A stretch of 64,000 bases of DNA from Marisa cornuarietis (Eukaryota > Mollusca > Gastropoda > Architaenioglossa > Ampullariidae): assembly GCA_004794655.1 (NCBI GenBank), contig SMMW01000622.1, positions 372,001 through 436,000 of the forward strand, written 5' to 3'. Within the stretch, counting starts at the first letter, position 1. Every line of letters starts with the position of its first letter. The notes beneath the pieces are model-generated. The model was not told where the DNA came from, searched no databases, and worked only from the letters and a program-made list of their open reading frames with translations. Of this stretch, positions 38,001-39,944 are shown piece after piece. A program made the position numbers and the translations under genes.

Positions 38001-38609
38001 ATTTTACGAGGATAATACACAGGTACTTTTATCCTTCTTACTTTTTGTAACAAGAAAGAGGAAGTGGCGTGGTCACAACGCATCTTAAAAGGTCTTCTGA
38101 CTCTCTTTTTCATGTTATTCTGGTACTAATTTTCTCGTTCTCAGTTCAACTGACTAAACACTTTTATGATTTCTTTTTGAAAAAAAGGTAAAGATACATT
38201 TTATATAATCTCTGCGTGGTACCTGTGGAGCGGGCTAGACTGAGAAACTTACAGAGCTAAAACTTCTGGGCCACATTCTCACTCGACTTATCGTCTGTGT
38301 CTCAACTCACCATAGCACACACACACACGTACGCCACTAGAGAAAAAAAAGAAACTTCGTTTCAACCTAACGATGATGATTCTGCCATGATCCCTCATAA
38401 TGCTCACTATTTACAGATCGTTCCCCGTAAACAATGACAGGACTGCGATGGCTGCGAGAACTGGGAGTAATAAATCTCACCTTAAATCCTTCCGCACCGA
38501 AATGATCTTTTGCCAAACTTGCAAAATGGGAAATATCTATGTATCCATCCTTGTCTTCATCACATATATCGAATATTGTTTTCAGTCTAAAAGTATGCAT
38601 GTCTTCCAT
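4982..38609 (-). CDS. Rab11 family-interacting protein 3/4-like gene (10 exons seen, 3' part beyond window)
   Basis: Class II FIPs bind Rab11 and Arf GTPases, dimerise through a long coiled coil and steer recycling endosomes, for example to the cytokinesis furrow. Ten minus-strand exons join with matching phases (129, 106, 71, 206, 81, 27, 115, 104, 91 and 50 nt) into about 326 codons without a stop. Domain order fits the family: two EF-hand motifs in exons 1-2, an acidic Ser-rich stretch with EDYGEMESE in exon 5, a Ser/Arg patch with IFDDID in exon 7, then a heptad-rich coiled coil in exons 8-10 (LREENSLLIQKVISLEEQLK across the exon 8/9 join). The C-terminal Rab11-binding domain is not in the window. 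Introns are up to ~10 kb and packed with transposons. FIP3 versus FIP4 cannot be separated here because invertebrates usually carry one ancestral copy. Confidence 0.88.
5032..5924. other. Intron with a short CA tract
   Basis: AT-rich sequence with an imperfect (CA)n stretch at about 5463-5491. No coding or transposon signature recognised. Confidence 0.4.
5925..6015 (-). CDS. FIP3/4-like exon 9 (coiled coil)
   Basis: 91 nt. The acceptor used is ttttag| at 6016-6021, because only this site keeps the phase of exon 8 and gives the family-typical join LIQKVISLEEQLKDME. The rest is charged helix (RSEERVKEEKHKHQEYM). Donor ATG|gtgagt, phase 0. A longer open frame upstream (to 6116) is intronic read-through. 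Confidence 0.88.
6016..6836. other. Intron, nothing firm
   Basis: No clear exon. A weak plus-strand L2-type endonuclease-like stretch may lie at about 6510-6620, but it is too degraded to call. Confidence 0.3.
6837..7205 (-). mobile_element. LINE-N 3' UTR relic
   Basis: Begins (3' side) with a diverged copy of the conserved tail (gcaagcaacgaaggctacat on the plus strand). It follows the same order of blocks as the 3' UTRs at 320-760 and 7240-7605, including a caagtaattaaaacacac block at its far end. Confidence 0.65.
7236..7605 (-). mobile_element. LINE-N 3' UTR relic (second, better copy)
   Basis: Holds gccagcaactaaggctatat at 7252-7271, preceded on the plus strand by a ggttggttggttga microsatellite. 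On the minus strand this is a (CAAC)-type terminal tail right after the conserved 3' block. Two such 3' UTRs in direct succession suggest two 5'-truncated insertions. Confidence 0.7.
7808..7911 (-). CDS. FIP3/4-like exon 8 (coiled coil start)
   Basis: 104 nt between acceptor ttgggcaaacag| and donor CAAAA|gtatgt, phase 0 to 2. It encodes VKYLENQLLHLMDTQTETTT then KQARLREENSLLIQ, with heptad-spaced Leu. It corresponds to the KLKQEN..LVHRV segment of FIP4. Confidence 0.88.
7912..8214. other. Intron, nothing recognised
   Basis: AT-rich; no feature supported. Confidence 0.4.
8215..8425 (+). mobile_element. L2/CR1-like LINE relic (pre-RT region)
   Basis: The plus strand encodes LLGKTTG.P then LLQKFADFFTNKIVLI, the Fa.FF..KI segment between endonuclease and RT of L2/CR1-type LINEs. 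It is truncated by the RTE-like sequence that starts near 8425. Confidence 0.6.
8425..9093 (-). mobile_element. RTE-like LINE relic (family RTE-3), 3' end
   Basis: The minus strand encodes the RTE-type C-terminus: HNTLSKTILQGTLEGGRRRG, RKNWLTNVKDGTGR, LLTIAQNRQEWRAL. Its 3' end has a (GACT)-type repeat (gtcagttagtcagtcg at 8425-8442 on the plus strand), as in the copy at 49.15 kb. Upstream sequence to 9093 looks like leader or untranslated sequence of the same element. Gypsy-1 is inserted at its edge. Confidence 0.75.
9094..9098. repeat. Gypsy-1 target site duplication (left)
   Basis: GCTGC directly outside the 3' LTR, matching 17565-17569. Confidence 0.8.
9099..9249 (-). repeat. Gypsy-1 3' LTR
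   Basis: 151 bp, TG...CA ends. It is preceded on the minus strand by the polypurine tract AGAGAAAAGGAGGA (9250-9263). It differs from the 5' LTR by a short duplication (ggctag) and a few small indels, so the insertion is not recent. Confidence 0.85.
9684..9932 (-). CDS. Gypsy-1 integrase C-terminal end
   Basis: Continues the integrase ORF broken at 13203 by the LINE RTE-1a. It encodes PYFPEPYTLVENTGSQLTV, an SH3-like/GPY-type tail, then TRNSPFVKKFHP and an acidic end, stop at 9684-9686. A one-base frameshift lies just after the insertion site, so the reading frame does not join cleanly. Confidence 0.75.
10011..11450 (-). CDS. RTE-1a reverse transcriptase
   Basis: 479 codons open. RT motifs in order: GKAPGADGITAEML (fingers), LPKKGDLGDCNNWRGITLLS, DLEKAFDSIHRKSLWKILRH (palm A), GVKQGCILSPFLFIL (palm B), LEDLDFADDIALLSH (catalytic FADD near 10.71 kb), FTYLGSKMSNTG, LLYGSESWKMTKN and the C-terminal RRWRWIGHVLR. 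The last ~20 residues (to ALCANSMKRID and a stop near 9946) are in another frame. It copies its own RNA at nicked target DNA (target-primed reverse transcription). Confidence 0.9.
   Translation of the reverse strand: MTAAIKAMKSGKAPGADGITAEMLNADVNVTAPMLTEIFRQVWESGQIPDAWKTGLIFKLPKKGDLGDCNNWRGITLLSITSKVFSKIVLSRLTATVEKDLRPQHAGFRPGRSCSELIFTLRQILEPSNEWNAPLYINFIDLEKAFDSIHRKSLWKILRHYGVNAKLVQVVGMLYSDFKYQVVCDTELTALFNISTGVKQGCILSPFLFILAMDWIMKNSTDRERRGIKWTMTMTATTMLEDLDFADDIALLSHRHQDMQEKTNAFSETAGNLGLKVSAKKTKSMRVNARVQENIKLNGEEIEEVDSFTYLGSKMSNTGDAEVEIRARLAKASQAFASLRSTWKAKNISQKTKLRIFKSNVISTLLYGSESWKMTKNIGNRLDIFQNRCLRRILNIFWPNTITNEELHQRTETESITTQVQRRRWRWIGHVLRQQTADLSRIALRWTPDCRKKRGCPKETWRTVEREMKGKGWTWGRLE
11447..12022 (-). 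CDS. RTE-1a linker between endonuclease and RT
   Basis: Highly charged helical segment (KRIIKTDKRDYIEKLADAAE, LYKINKQLNNRF) followed by the WREHFESVLNRPDP motif found just before the RT in this LINE group. It is separated from its neighbours by frameshifts. Confidence 0.75.
   Translation of the reverse strand: MCLCSGSKEQVPGTRGPTGDDLRGLQSSLTGNRRENTGLPTKKERTVDQRRDMVKDRRKSTKQKINNRSERLKEQHRQRYTEINKEVKRIIKTDKRDYIEKLADAAEEAAGKNDLKTLYKINKQLNNRFKNSEVPVKDMNGNVVQGEAEKLQRWREHFESVLNRPDPLSLQTSSQQIQTLTSTQTRQAWKK
11860..12860 (-). CDS. RTE-1a apurinic-like endonuclease (broken)
   Basis: The minus-strand EN domain opens with LRVGCWNVQTLYQTGRL, then DILGVSEVRWTG (catalytic Glu), VLVCYAPTEDSE, LLITGDLNAKVGSDNT (Asp/Asn), DHVIINRRW and SDHTLVISA (Asp-His). 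Two in-frame stops interrupt 12538-12840; the rest is open as 11860-12537. The enzyme nicks genomic DNA to prime reverse transcription. Confidence 0.85.
12945..13058 (-). repeat. 57-bp tandem duplication in the RTE-1a leader
   Basis: Two head-to-tail 57-bp units (12945-13001 and 13002-13058), nearly identical and in frame, each encoding KYKKMHVTETNTRALITDG. RTE-1b has a single diverged unit at the matching place, so the duplication arose within the family. Confidence 0.85.
13203..13978 (-). CDS. Gypsy-1 integrase (interrupted, catalytic Asp changed)
   Basis: HHCC zinc-binding region (HEGHLEVVG...CQGCK), then the DDE core: first Asp in VALDFLGPLPSG. The second Asp position reads TNNGPQF instead of TDNGPQF, and Glu is kept in ANREVER. 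C-terminal part reaches DINPGDQVL, where the LINE RTE-1a interrupts it at 13203. The open frame to the left of 13203 is LINE leader, not integrase. The Asp-to-Asn change alone would abolish integration activity. Confidence 0.88.
14090..14360 (-). CDS. Gypsy-1 RNase H C-terminus and linker
   Basis: The minus strand gives YRWVLRLQAYTFIVILIPGK then NIADSLSRL, the end of a Gypsy RNase H, followed by a linker toward the integrase. The rest of RNase H and the whole RT are absent because Gypsy-2 sequence begins at about 14361. Confidence 0.8.
14361..14689 (-). repeat. Gypsy-2 3' LTR, split by a SINE
   Basis: On the minus strand a polypurine tract AAGGGAGGGGAGATT (14690-14704) is followed by TGATGATAAGAG, a plausible LTR start. 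The sequence ending TCCTCA at 14361 is a plausible LTR end just before Gypsy-1 coding sequence resumes. The unbroken LTR would be about 124 bp. No matching 5' LTR was found, so the ends are inferred. Confidence 0.5.
14436..14627 (+). mobile_element. SINE copy A (tRNA-derived, full length)
   Basis: 192 bp flanked by a perfect 13-bp target duplication tcgacatcacgga (14423-14435 and 14628-14640). The 5' part carries pol III promoter boxes: A box TGGCGCAACGG at 14446-14456 and a B-box-like GGTTCAGTTCT at 14497-14507. The 3' part ends with gatataaccttagttgctgg, cggcgtaaaacacc and a poly-A run. That 3' block matches the 3' tail of LINE-N, which would supply the reverse transcriptase. Confidence 0.92.
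14860..16046 (-). CDS. Gypsy-2 integrase
   Basis: Open 379-codon frame plus upstream linker (WPKYITDVEDNLRDYYAVR). Zinc-binding HHCC (HEGHQGITKC...CRHCQ), DDE core with Asp in CAADLLEFKG, Asp in VTDNGRQF and Glu in NGEAERAV all kept, then CGRKLRTTLP and a basic C-terminus ending just before the polypurine tract. Near 16046 it joins Gypsy-1 protease sequence directly: the RT and everything 5' of this integrase in Gypsy-2 is missing. K02A2.6-like (Mag-type) by style. Confidence 0.87.
16047..16700 (-). CDS. Gypsy-1 nucleocapsid knuckle and protease (broken)
   Basis: Downstream of Gag, a CCHC knuckle C-x2-C-x4-H-x4-C is readable (GCGGADHFERKC) with a stop inside it. The aspartic protease follows with AVIDSGCDTHIISENSW (catalytic D-S-G) and, after a frameshift, LLSRKTAMELGVL. 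The protease matures Gag and Pol in the particle. The frame then runs straight into Gypsy-2 integrase sequence at about 16046. Confidence 0.75.
16703..17407 (-). CDS. Gypsy-1 Gag
   Basis: 234 codons, starting immediately after the 5' LTR. It has the capsid-like pattern of Mag-type Gag: WTAWLEQFEAYADSTGLFIC, KRQRRGLLLYTAGRQV, FRKLMQEEGETIAQFVSRL, LRDQVVEKC-like region (LQIRDQVVEKCNSDRLRCKL). It forms the particle shell around the RNA. The frame ends before the zinc knuckles, which continue in other frames. Confidence 0.85.
   Translation of the reverse strand: MTTRIENRRMSYPDSLLARPTPFEPVGDTNTISIQWTAWLEQFEAYADSTGLFICADENINKRQRRGLLLYTAGRQVRDMFKTLPDRGNEGEYEKAVGVLNRHYIVRPNTTFMCHKFRKLMQEEGETIAQFVSRLTLRSEGCNFEDTDLQIRDQVVEKCNSDRLRCKLLEKGDMLSLNEMLNIAATFEAVNEQAKEMISDSSKAVDSMTSRQRPRQGKLSKGGVLQVGSQRSSE
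17409..17564 (-). repeat. Gypsy-1 5' LTR
   Basis: 156 bp from TGTCGTATCC to GATATAACA on the minus strand, containing a TATATATAG motif that may serve as a TATA box. The Gag start follows after two bases. Confidence 0.85.
17565..17569. repeat. Gypsy-1 target site duplication (right)
   Basis: GCTGC, identical to 9094-9098. Confidence 0.8.
17570..18485. other. Intron with a perfect short palindrome
   Basis: Mostly plain AT-rich sequence. At 17651-17677 two 13-bp arms (cattagagaacat and its exact reverse complement) are separated by one base. No exon or transposon signature otherwise. Confidence 0.5.
18486..18600 (-). CDS. FIP3/4-like exon 7
   Basis: 115 nt between acceptor ttatttttcag| and donor CAGG|gtaagc, phase 2 to 0. 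It encodes a Ser/Arg patch (TRNSTRRNSIGSDEIFDDID) followed by NFQDLNGR, the run-in to the coiled coil, comparable to the region of FIP4 just before its coiled coil. Confidence 0.85.
18794..21006 (-). mobile_element. hAT (Charlie-like) DNA transposon, degenerate
   Basis: Ends are related inverted repeats: caggggtctcaaactc on the left and, read inward from the right, cagggactgaaactcg. Flanking 8-mers tcttagag (18786-18793) and ccttaaag (21007-21014) agree at 6 of 8 positions, as expected for a decayed hAT duplication. The minus strand encodes a GTF2IRD2/Charlie-like transposase. The element sits in FIP-gene intron and next to a LINE-N copy. Confidence 0.85.
19183..20820 (-). pseudogene. hAT transposase remnant
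   Basis: Best part is 20320-20805: KPFKEGEFVKMCILQAASIV, LSAKTVAKCISDMSSDIYDQ and SVALDETTDITDTAQLAIYV, where the catalytic DETTDI motif is kept. Downstream segments in shifting frames show GITTDGAPSM, LYLTEVRWLSRG and AFSTKLMLWKAQLSQTNLCHF in family order. Frameshifts near 20330, 20220, 19800 and 19550 and stops make it inactive. The C-terminal dimerisation region is barely recognisable. Confidence 0.85.
21015..22106 (-). mobile_element. LINE-N copy with internal deletion (ORF1 fused to RNase H)
   Basis: On the minus strand ORF1 starts MAPNKSNLGQRIREDESSGS at about 22106, meets a stop near residue 25, then is open 21514-22026 (FKNISSNFSFIKHLRSGQLL, RRANGKQFVDRPMKVAVC, a gag-like RRM region). 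It changes within that frame to the post-RT segment AALYAIHAKKQK, then to RNase H (SVFTNGSKVLNGAPVS, FLIISDSLSALQALL). Endonuclease and the RT core are missing. The 3' end is cut by the hAT insertion at 21006-21014. Confidence 0.75.
22107..22331. other. Short intron piece, nothing recognised
   Basis: Low-complexity AT-rich sequence between the LINE 5' side and FIP micro-exon 6. Confidence 0.4.
22332..22358 (-). CDS. FIP3/4-like 27-nt micro-exon 6
   Basis: 27 nt with acceptor caaatag| and a perfect donor ATAAG|gtaagt. It restores phase 2 on both sides and adds nine residues (IRLMPSSYI plus a split Ser). The exon sits alone between a LINE copy and other repeats. A micro-exon is easy to miss; support is phase plus splice sites only. 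Confidence 0.6.
22790..23150 (+). mobile_element. L2-like LINE relic (RT palm)
   Basis: Degraded plus-strand RT: an LPQGSILGPNLFITHTKP stretch for the GVPQGSVLGPLLF motif and QLKLNYDKMKALLF for NKLKLNDDKTEALL. The YADD part is unreadable. The 359-430-bp stretch before it (22359-22789) shows only A-rich tracts. Confidence 0.55.
23158..23318 (-). mobile_element. LINE-N 3' end fragment
   Basis: Diverged copy of the conserved tail (ggcagcaattaaggcaattt) with UTR blocks behind it, cut off by the next LINE-N copy at about 23320. Confidence 0.55.
23320..24545 (-). mobile_element. LINE-N copy, 5'-truncated and internally deleted
   Basis: From right to left on the minus strand: RT palm C (LVASLYVDDFALC near 24.48 kb), VTGNGFKF, KVVQEVKFLGIIFDQKPSFL, then directly RNase H (LCSIFTDSSKIPNGSPVAMA) and a 3' UTR ending with the conserved tail at about 23337-23362. 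The RT-to-RNase H linker is missing. RNase H is frameshifted. Confidence 0.75.
24546..24785. other. Unassigned sequence
   Basis: A minus-strand stretch near 24660-24730 reads ALDKVKYRRLWDKTNYVIGW, which has an RT-like feel, but it is too short to assign. Confidence 0.25.
24799..24986 (-). mobile_element. SINE copy B (tRNA-derived, full length)
   Basis: 188 bp, inverted relative to copy A and flanked by a perfect 13-bp duplication aagtaatatttaa (24786-24798 and 24987-24999). On the minus strand it begins ggggcggtccggtggtgcaa and carries the same A-box and B-box region, the same middle (gtggcatctgtttacagggc) and the same LINE-N-like tail and poly-A. The two copies differ at few positions, so the family was active fairly recently. 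Confidence 0.92.
25000..25289. other. Intron, nothing recognised
   Basis: AT-rich, no supported feature. Confidence 0.35.
25290..26085 (-). mobile_element. LINE-N copy with internal deletion (ORF1 joined to RT)
   Basis: The 5' half (about 25655-26085, minus) is ORF1-like and parallels 21514-22106 block by block, including the acidic start. At about 25650 it passes to RT: SNLQCGFGQYHS, FDLEKAYN, HLFQVHVGSILSDPQ. The endonuclease is missing. The RT breaks off near 25290. Confidence 0.7.
26090..26600 (+). repeat. Dispersed repeat, copy 1 (pairs with 54440-54800)
   Basis: Blocks such as gcaatgcacaaccagccaat, cctgtcttggaaaagtc, aacctcaacctccaga and ggcctaaaggaggcc recur in the same order at 54450-54625. 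A short open frame exists here but carries stops in the other copy. The family is unknown to me; it may be the 5' part of a LINE. Confidence 0.6.
26601..27027. other. Intron, nothing recognised
   Basis: AT-rich with short poly-A runs; no supported feature. Confidence 0.35.
27028..27115 (-). mobile_element. LINE-N terminal fragment
   Basis: Only the conserved 3' block (gccagtaactgaggctattt) and ~60 bp of UTR remain, abutting another LINE fragment. Confidence 0.5.
27120..27705 (-). mobile_element. LINE relic with C-terminal zinc-finger-type end (RTE-related)
   Basis: Minus-strand pieces: a palm A motif (ITIVNLTNAFNTV near 27.66 kb), FCGELCQGKRAVG for the FYGELQEGKRS motif, then in another frame FNATIKDLSIDIAS, NHPSWNSSLTKGS and CVRHWKTFLAWIVLISHL, the degraded form of a CxxC...H C2H2 finger that closes one RTE-related LINE group. 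The whole YADD core is deleted between 27.65 and 27.55 kb. Confidence 0.6.
27715..28060 (+). mobile_element. L2-like LINE 3' end
   Basis: The plus strand has the terminal ORF motif FQSKLKMHFFSK (usual form FKS.LKTHLF). A 3' UTR ends in tttggaaaagtggtttataa and an ATT-rich tail, the typical L2-type terminus. Confidence 0.65.
28154..28234 (-). CDS. FIP3/4-like exon 5
   Basis: 81 nt between acceptor ctgttgccag| and donor GCAT|gtaagt, phase 2 to 2. It encodes PEITDEENYEDYGEMESEAD, which resembles the NEEQFEDYGEGDD-type motif of vertebrate FIP4. This match, together with the coiled coil, is the strongest family signature outside the EF-hands. Confidence 0.85.
28240..28930. other. Intron with an unidentified repeat-like start
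   Basis: Begins atatatgtgacccgccacca, which I suspect belongs to a dispersed element, but I see no second copy here. No exon recognised. Confidence 0.3.
28935..29470 (+). mobile_element. mariner transposase relic
   Basis: The plus strand encodes KVMFSVWWDFKGVMFFKFLP, the WWD.KG hallmark of mariner. Next come LVNCKGVVFYHETT, where the second catalytic Asp of HHDNARPH reads Glu, and, after a frameshift, NPPYSPDFVLSDLHLFCSLQ with the third Asp. The N-terminal DNA-binding half and terminal repeats were not found. Inactive. Confidence 0.85.
29540..29994 (-). mobile_element. LINE-N fragment (RT)
   Basis: Minus strand: MVQEVNFLGIIFDSKLSFL and flanking RT pieces in several frames, parallel to 32980-33100. 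Truncated on both sides. Confidence 0.65.
29995..30113 (+). repeat. 65-bp tandem duplication
   Basis: Two units (29995-30059 and 30060-30113) share gccagaaagactatgatccc and cactgaaggacaacacattg with few differences. They lie just upstream of an L2-type 3' tail. Confidence 0.85.
30114..30315 (+). mobile_element. L2/CR1-type LINE 3' tail
   Basis: Ends with gtgcactttgtgctatataa followed by TTATT repeats, the terminus shape shared with the tails at 4.45, 28.0, 42.6 and 49.7 kb. No coding part is attached. Confidence 0.55.
30411..30616 (-). CDS. FIP3/4-like exon 4 (acidic Ser-rich linker)
   Basis: 206 nt between acceptor gttaaacag| and donor AACAG|gtaata, phase 0 to 2. It encodes a low-complexity acidic region (YDFDGLEESGGSNDDINLLK, later SEDEGDSALSGRSSE), like the disordered linker of FIP3/4. 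The reading frame is open throughout and agrees with both neighbours. Confidence 0.8.
30617..31170. other. FIP-gene intron, nothing recognised
   Basis: AT-rich with a G-rich patch at 30850-30870. No repeat family recognised. Confidence 0.35.
31171..31241 (-). CDS. FIP3/4-like exon 3
   Basis: 71 nt between acceptor tttctag| and donor CCG|gtattt. It completes the split codon of exon 2 and encodes a short linker (GIKSSVSEDTLVPLDIAGDL and a few more residues). It was recognised from splice borders and phase rather than from domain content. Confidence 0.75.
31516..31621 (-). CDS. FIP3/4-like exon 2 (second EF-hand)
   Basis: Acceptor ggggcag| and donor AAG|gtaaat flank 106 nt in phase 0/1. The peptide contains NLLDPEGRRHISFEDFCKGV, the second, degenerate EF-hand; LDP..G...I.F.DF is a hallmark of FIP3/4. 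It joins in frame to exon 1 with no stop. Confidence 0.88.
31622..32185. other. Intron with a (CA)n microsatellite
   Basis: A clean CA tract lies at about 31711-31732. Otherwise plain AT-rich sequence. Confidence 0.5.
32190..34020 (-). mobile_element. LINE-N copy with ORF1-RT fusion
   Basis: A 314-codon minus-strand frame (32980-33924) begins in ORF1 (SRDCPKWKEEVAIQHVDTES, near its zinc knuckles, then a Gln/Thr-rich tail). At about 33.29 kb it switches to the RT palm (LGLVASYVDDFALCIRGRSL, WVTENGFKFSP, KEVKFLGVIFDRKLSF). Further frames give VCSKLDYGSIICGSARESYL and RNase H (SIFTDGSKVPNGGPV). The 3' side stops within RNase H near 32190. Endonuclease and RT fingers are missing. Confidence 0.8.
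34095..35400 (-). mobile_element. Rex1-like LINE relic, second copy
   Basis: Minus strand: RT start (LFQLSVDCGHIPDIWKLSHI, CRPVALTSIITKSLEKIV near 35.3 kb), later DFVRWCDEHFLVLNASETKE, and a 3' UTR ending gataaataaagttgtattg near 34.1 kb, the Rex1-type terminus. Much of the palm is scrambled. Confidence 0.7.
35400..35900 (+). mobile_element. RTE-3-like LINE relic
   Basis: The plus strand encodes FKYWGATLSNDGCLMADICI, CLRMFLWISYRN and, in another frame, GGLRKNWLTN, the C-terminal third of the RTE-3 RT also seen at 8.4-8.7 and 49.2-49.7 kb. Stops are scattered through it. Confidence 0.7.
35918..36145. repeat. 79-bp direct repeat pair
   Basis: 35918-35996 and 36067-36145 are the same 79-bp sequence with about two differences, containing gaaatattataaccgtaaga, separated by 70 bp. 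They could be the remnant ends of a small element or a local duplication. Confidence 0.8.
36406..36475 (+). repeat. Short minisatellite
   Basis: Four imperfect ~16-bp units around ggattaagtgt(c/a). Confidence 0.7.
36480..37497. other. Intron or upstream sequence, nothing recognised
   Basis: AT-rich; no supported exon or repeat. Confidence 0.35.
37506..37662. mobile_element. hAT-type MITE
   Basis: 157 bp with inverted ends CAGCGTTTCTCAACC (left) and, read inward from the right, CCGCGGTTCTCAACC (13 of 15 match). It is flanked by a perfect 8-bp duplication gtctagat (37498-37505 and 37663-37670), which fits the nTCTAGAn preference of hAT elements. No coding capacity. Confidence 0.93.
37671..38480. 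other. Intron 1 side of the FIP-like gene, nothing recognised
   Basis: A CA tract near 38320 only. Confidence 0.35.
38481..38609 (-). CDS. FIP3/4-like exon 1 (first EF-hand)
   Basis: Opens at an ATG (38609) and ends at the donor AAG|gtgaga in phase 0. It encodes LKTIFDICDEDKDGYIDISH, an EF-hand loop with Asp at positions 1, 3 and 5 and Gly at 6 but His instead of Glu at 12, as is common in this family, so calcium binding is doubtful. An acceptor-like ttccag sits at 38621-38626 with an open stretch to the ATG, so the exon may continue upstream and the true start may lie in an earlier exon. Confidence 0.82.
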
Positions 38610-38868
38610 GTCAATAAATCCTGGAAATGCTTTTCACACCTAACCACCTGCCAGGTATTCTCATTGCAGGTGATTTGCAAGGTTTCAACAGGAAGTCAAA
38701 GCGCAGCTTAACAATAGTTCCATTTACACCAAAACAGCAGAAAATCAAAACGACATAAACAGGACGAATAAATAATAACAAAATATTTGTGTACTGTTAT
38801 TGGGTGATTAAGCAAACGGCCAAACTTTTCTATCAGCTACGAATACCTTTCGTTTCCGGTTGGGAGAC

Positions 38869-39077
38869 GTAATGGTGACATTTGCGGGGAATGTACTGGT
38901 GGGCGGAACCCATCCATTTACGTTTCCTGTCAATCTACTCGTATTAATAGAAACAAGATCAGGTTTAGGATCGGCAGAATCTTTGCTTTTAAACACATTT
39001 AATTCATATACCTTCATCAAAGCTGTTAAAGCGATGTACACAATGCAGAAATCCTGACGAATAATGCTTTTCACCAA
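38869..39077 (-). CDS. Possible upstream exon of the FIP-like gene
   Basis: An open minus-strand stretch directly upstream of exon 1, ending near a donor-like AAAG|gtattc at 38869. It contains no transposon similarity that I can see. Two frames are open, one of them giving NVNGWVPPTSTFPANVTITS. The frame that splices in phase to an acceptor at 38621 is not the same as the most protein-like one, so this could equally be 5' UTR. Confidence 0.25.
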
Positions 39078-39944
39078 CGCTTCCTATAATTATTGGCTGT
39101 CCCTGATTTTCATCCTCTGTTTATTGAGTGGATTCACAGCGTATCGCTAAATATGCAAATGTAGGTCATATAAAGACACCCACAAACCCCAGCTGAGGGG
39201 ACTCGAACGCGATTTTGGTCGACATCGTAGAGTAACAATAACAAGATAAGAAAGCTACAAGCGTTCTGACTTCTACTATCATATGAGTCCTGAGAGACCA
39301 GTAACCAAGTTAACAGAGTTGAGATGACCACAAGAGAATATGTAGAGATTAAGTCAAAGCAACAGTGCAAAATCAAAAACAAACAAACAAATAAACCTGA
39401 CTCTTGAGAATGAGAACGTGGAGCGTAAAAACGTAACGGCACTGCGTGACTATCTGGTTTCATTAACTATGTGGTGTTAAAAAGAGAAAAATCTTTTTGG
39501 AATACATACAGGCAGTTTCCAGTTTAAAAGTTAATAAGTGAAAACCAAATGGACATTTTAAGACAAACAGTGTATGTGTTACTCTCCTGTATCCTTTACA
39601 TTAATCATATTTTCTCACTGCAGACGTGTTATCCTATCAAAGTTTTGATTGTTGAATGGTTATACATTGTTCGAACTTGTATGATGGCACCTGTTCCTGC
39701 CTTTTATTTTTATTATAGTATTCCACATCAGCTTTATGACATTGTGATCTTCATTCACGCTATTTGCTGGTGAAGTGAGTGTGTCAGGAATTTGAAATCT
39801 TTGAGACTGCATAATCAGGCATATTCATAGCTGCTGCCTAATATGCAAAATATCAGCACATTTTGATTAGGATTAACTGAAATCTGCAAATGGGAAAGGA
39901 GGGGGAGACAAAGATGCTGCTTTTGACATCACTCTCAAGAACAA
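39078..39944. other. Possible upstream region of the FIP-like gene
   Basis: No coding or repeat signal that I can support. A B-box-like motif on the minus strand near 39196-39206 lacks a partner A box. Confidence 0.3.

Noticed and set aside
39190..39215. B-box-like sequence on the minus strand (cgttcgagtcc), possible tRNA or SINE
   Set aside because: No A box at the right distance and no cloverleaf could be drawn; no tail or target duplication.
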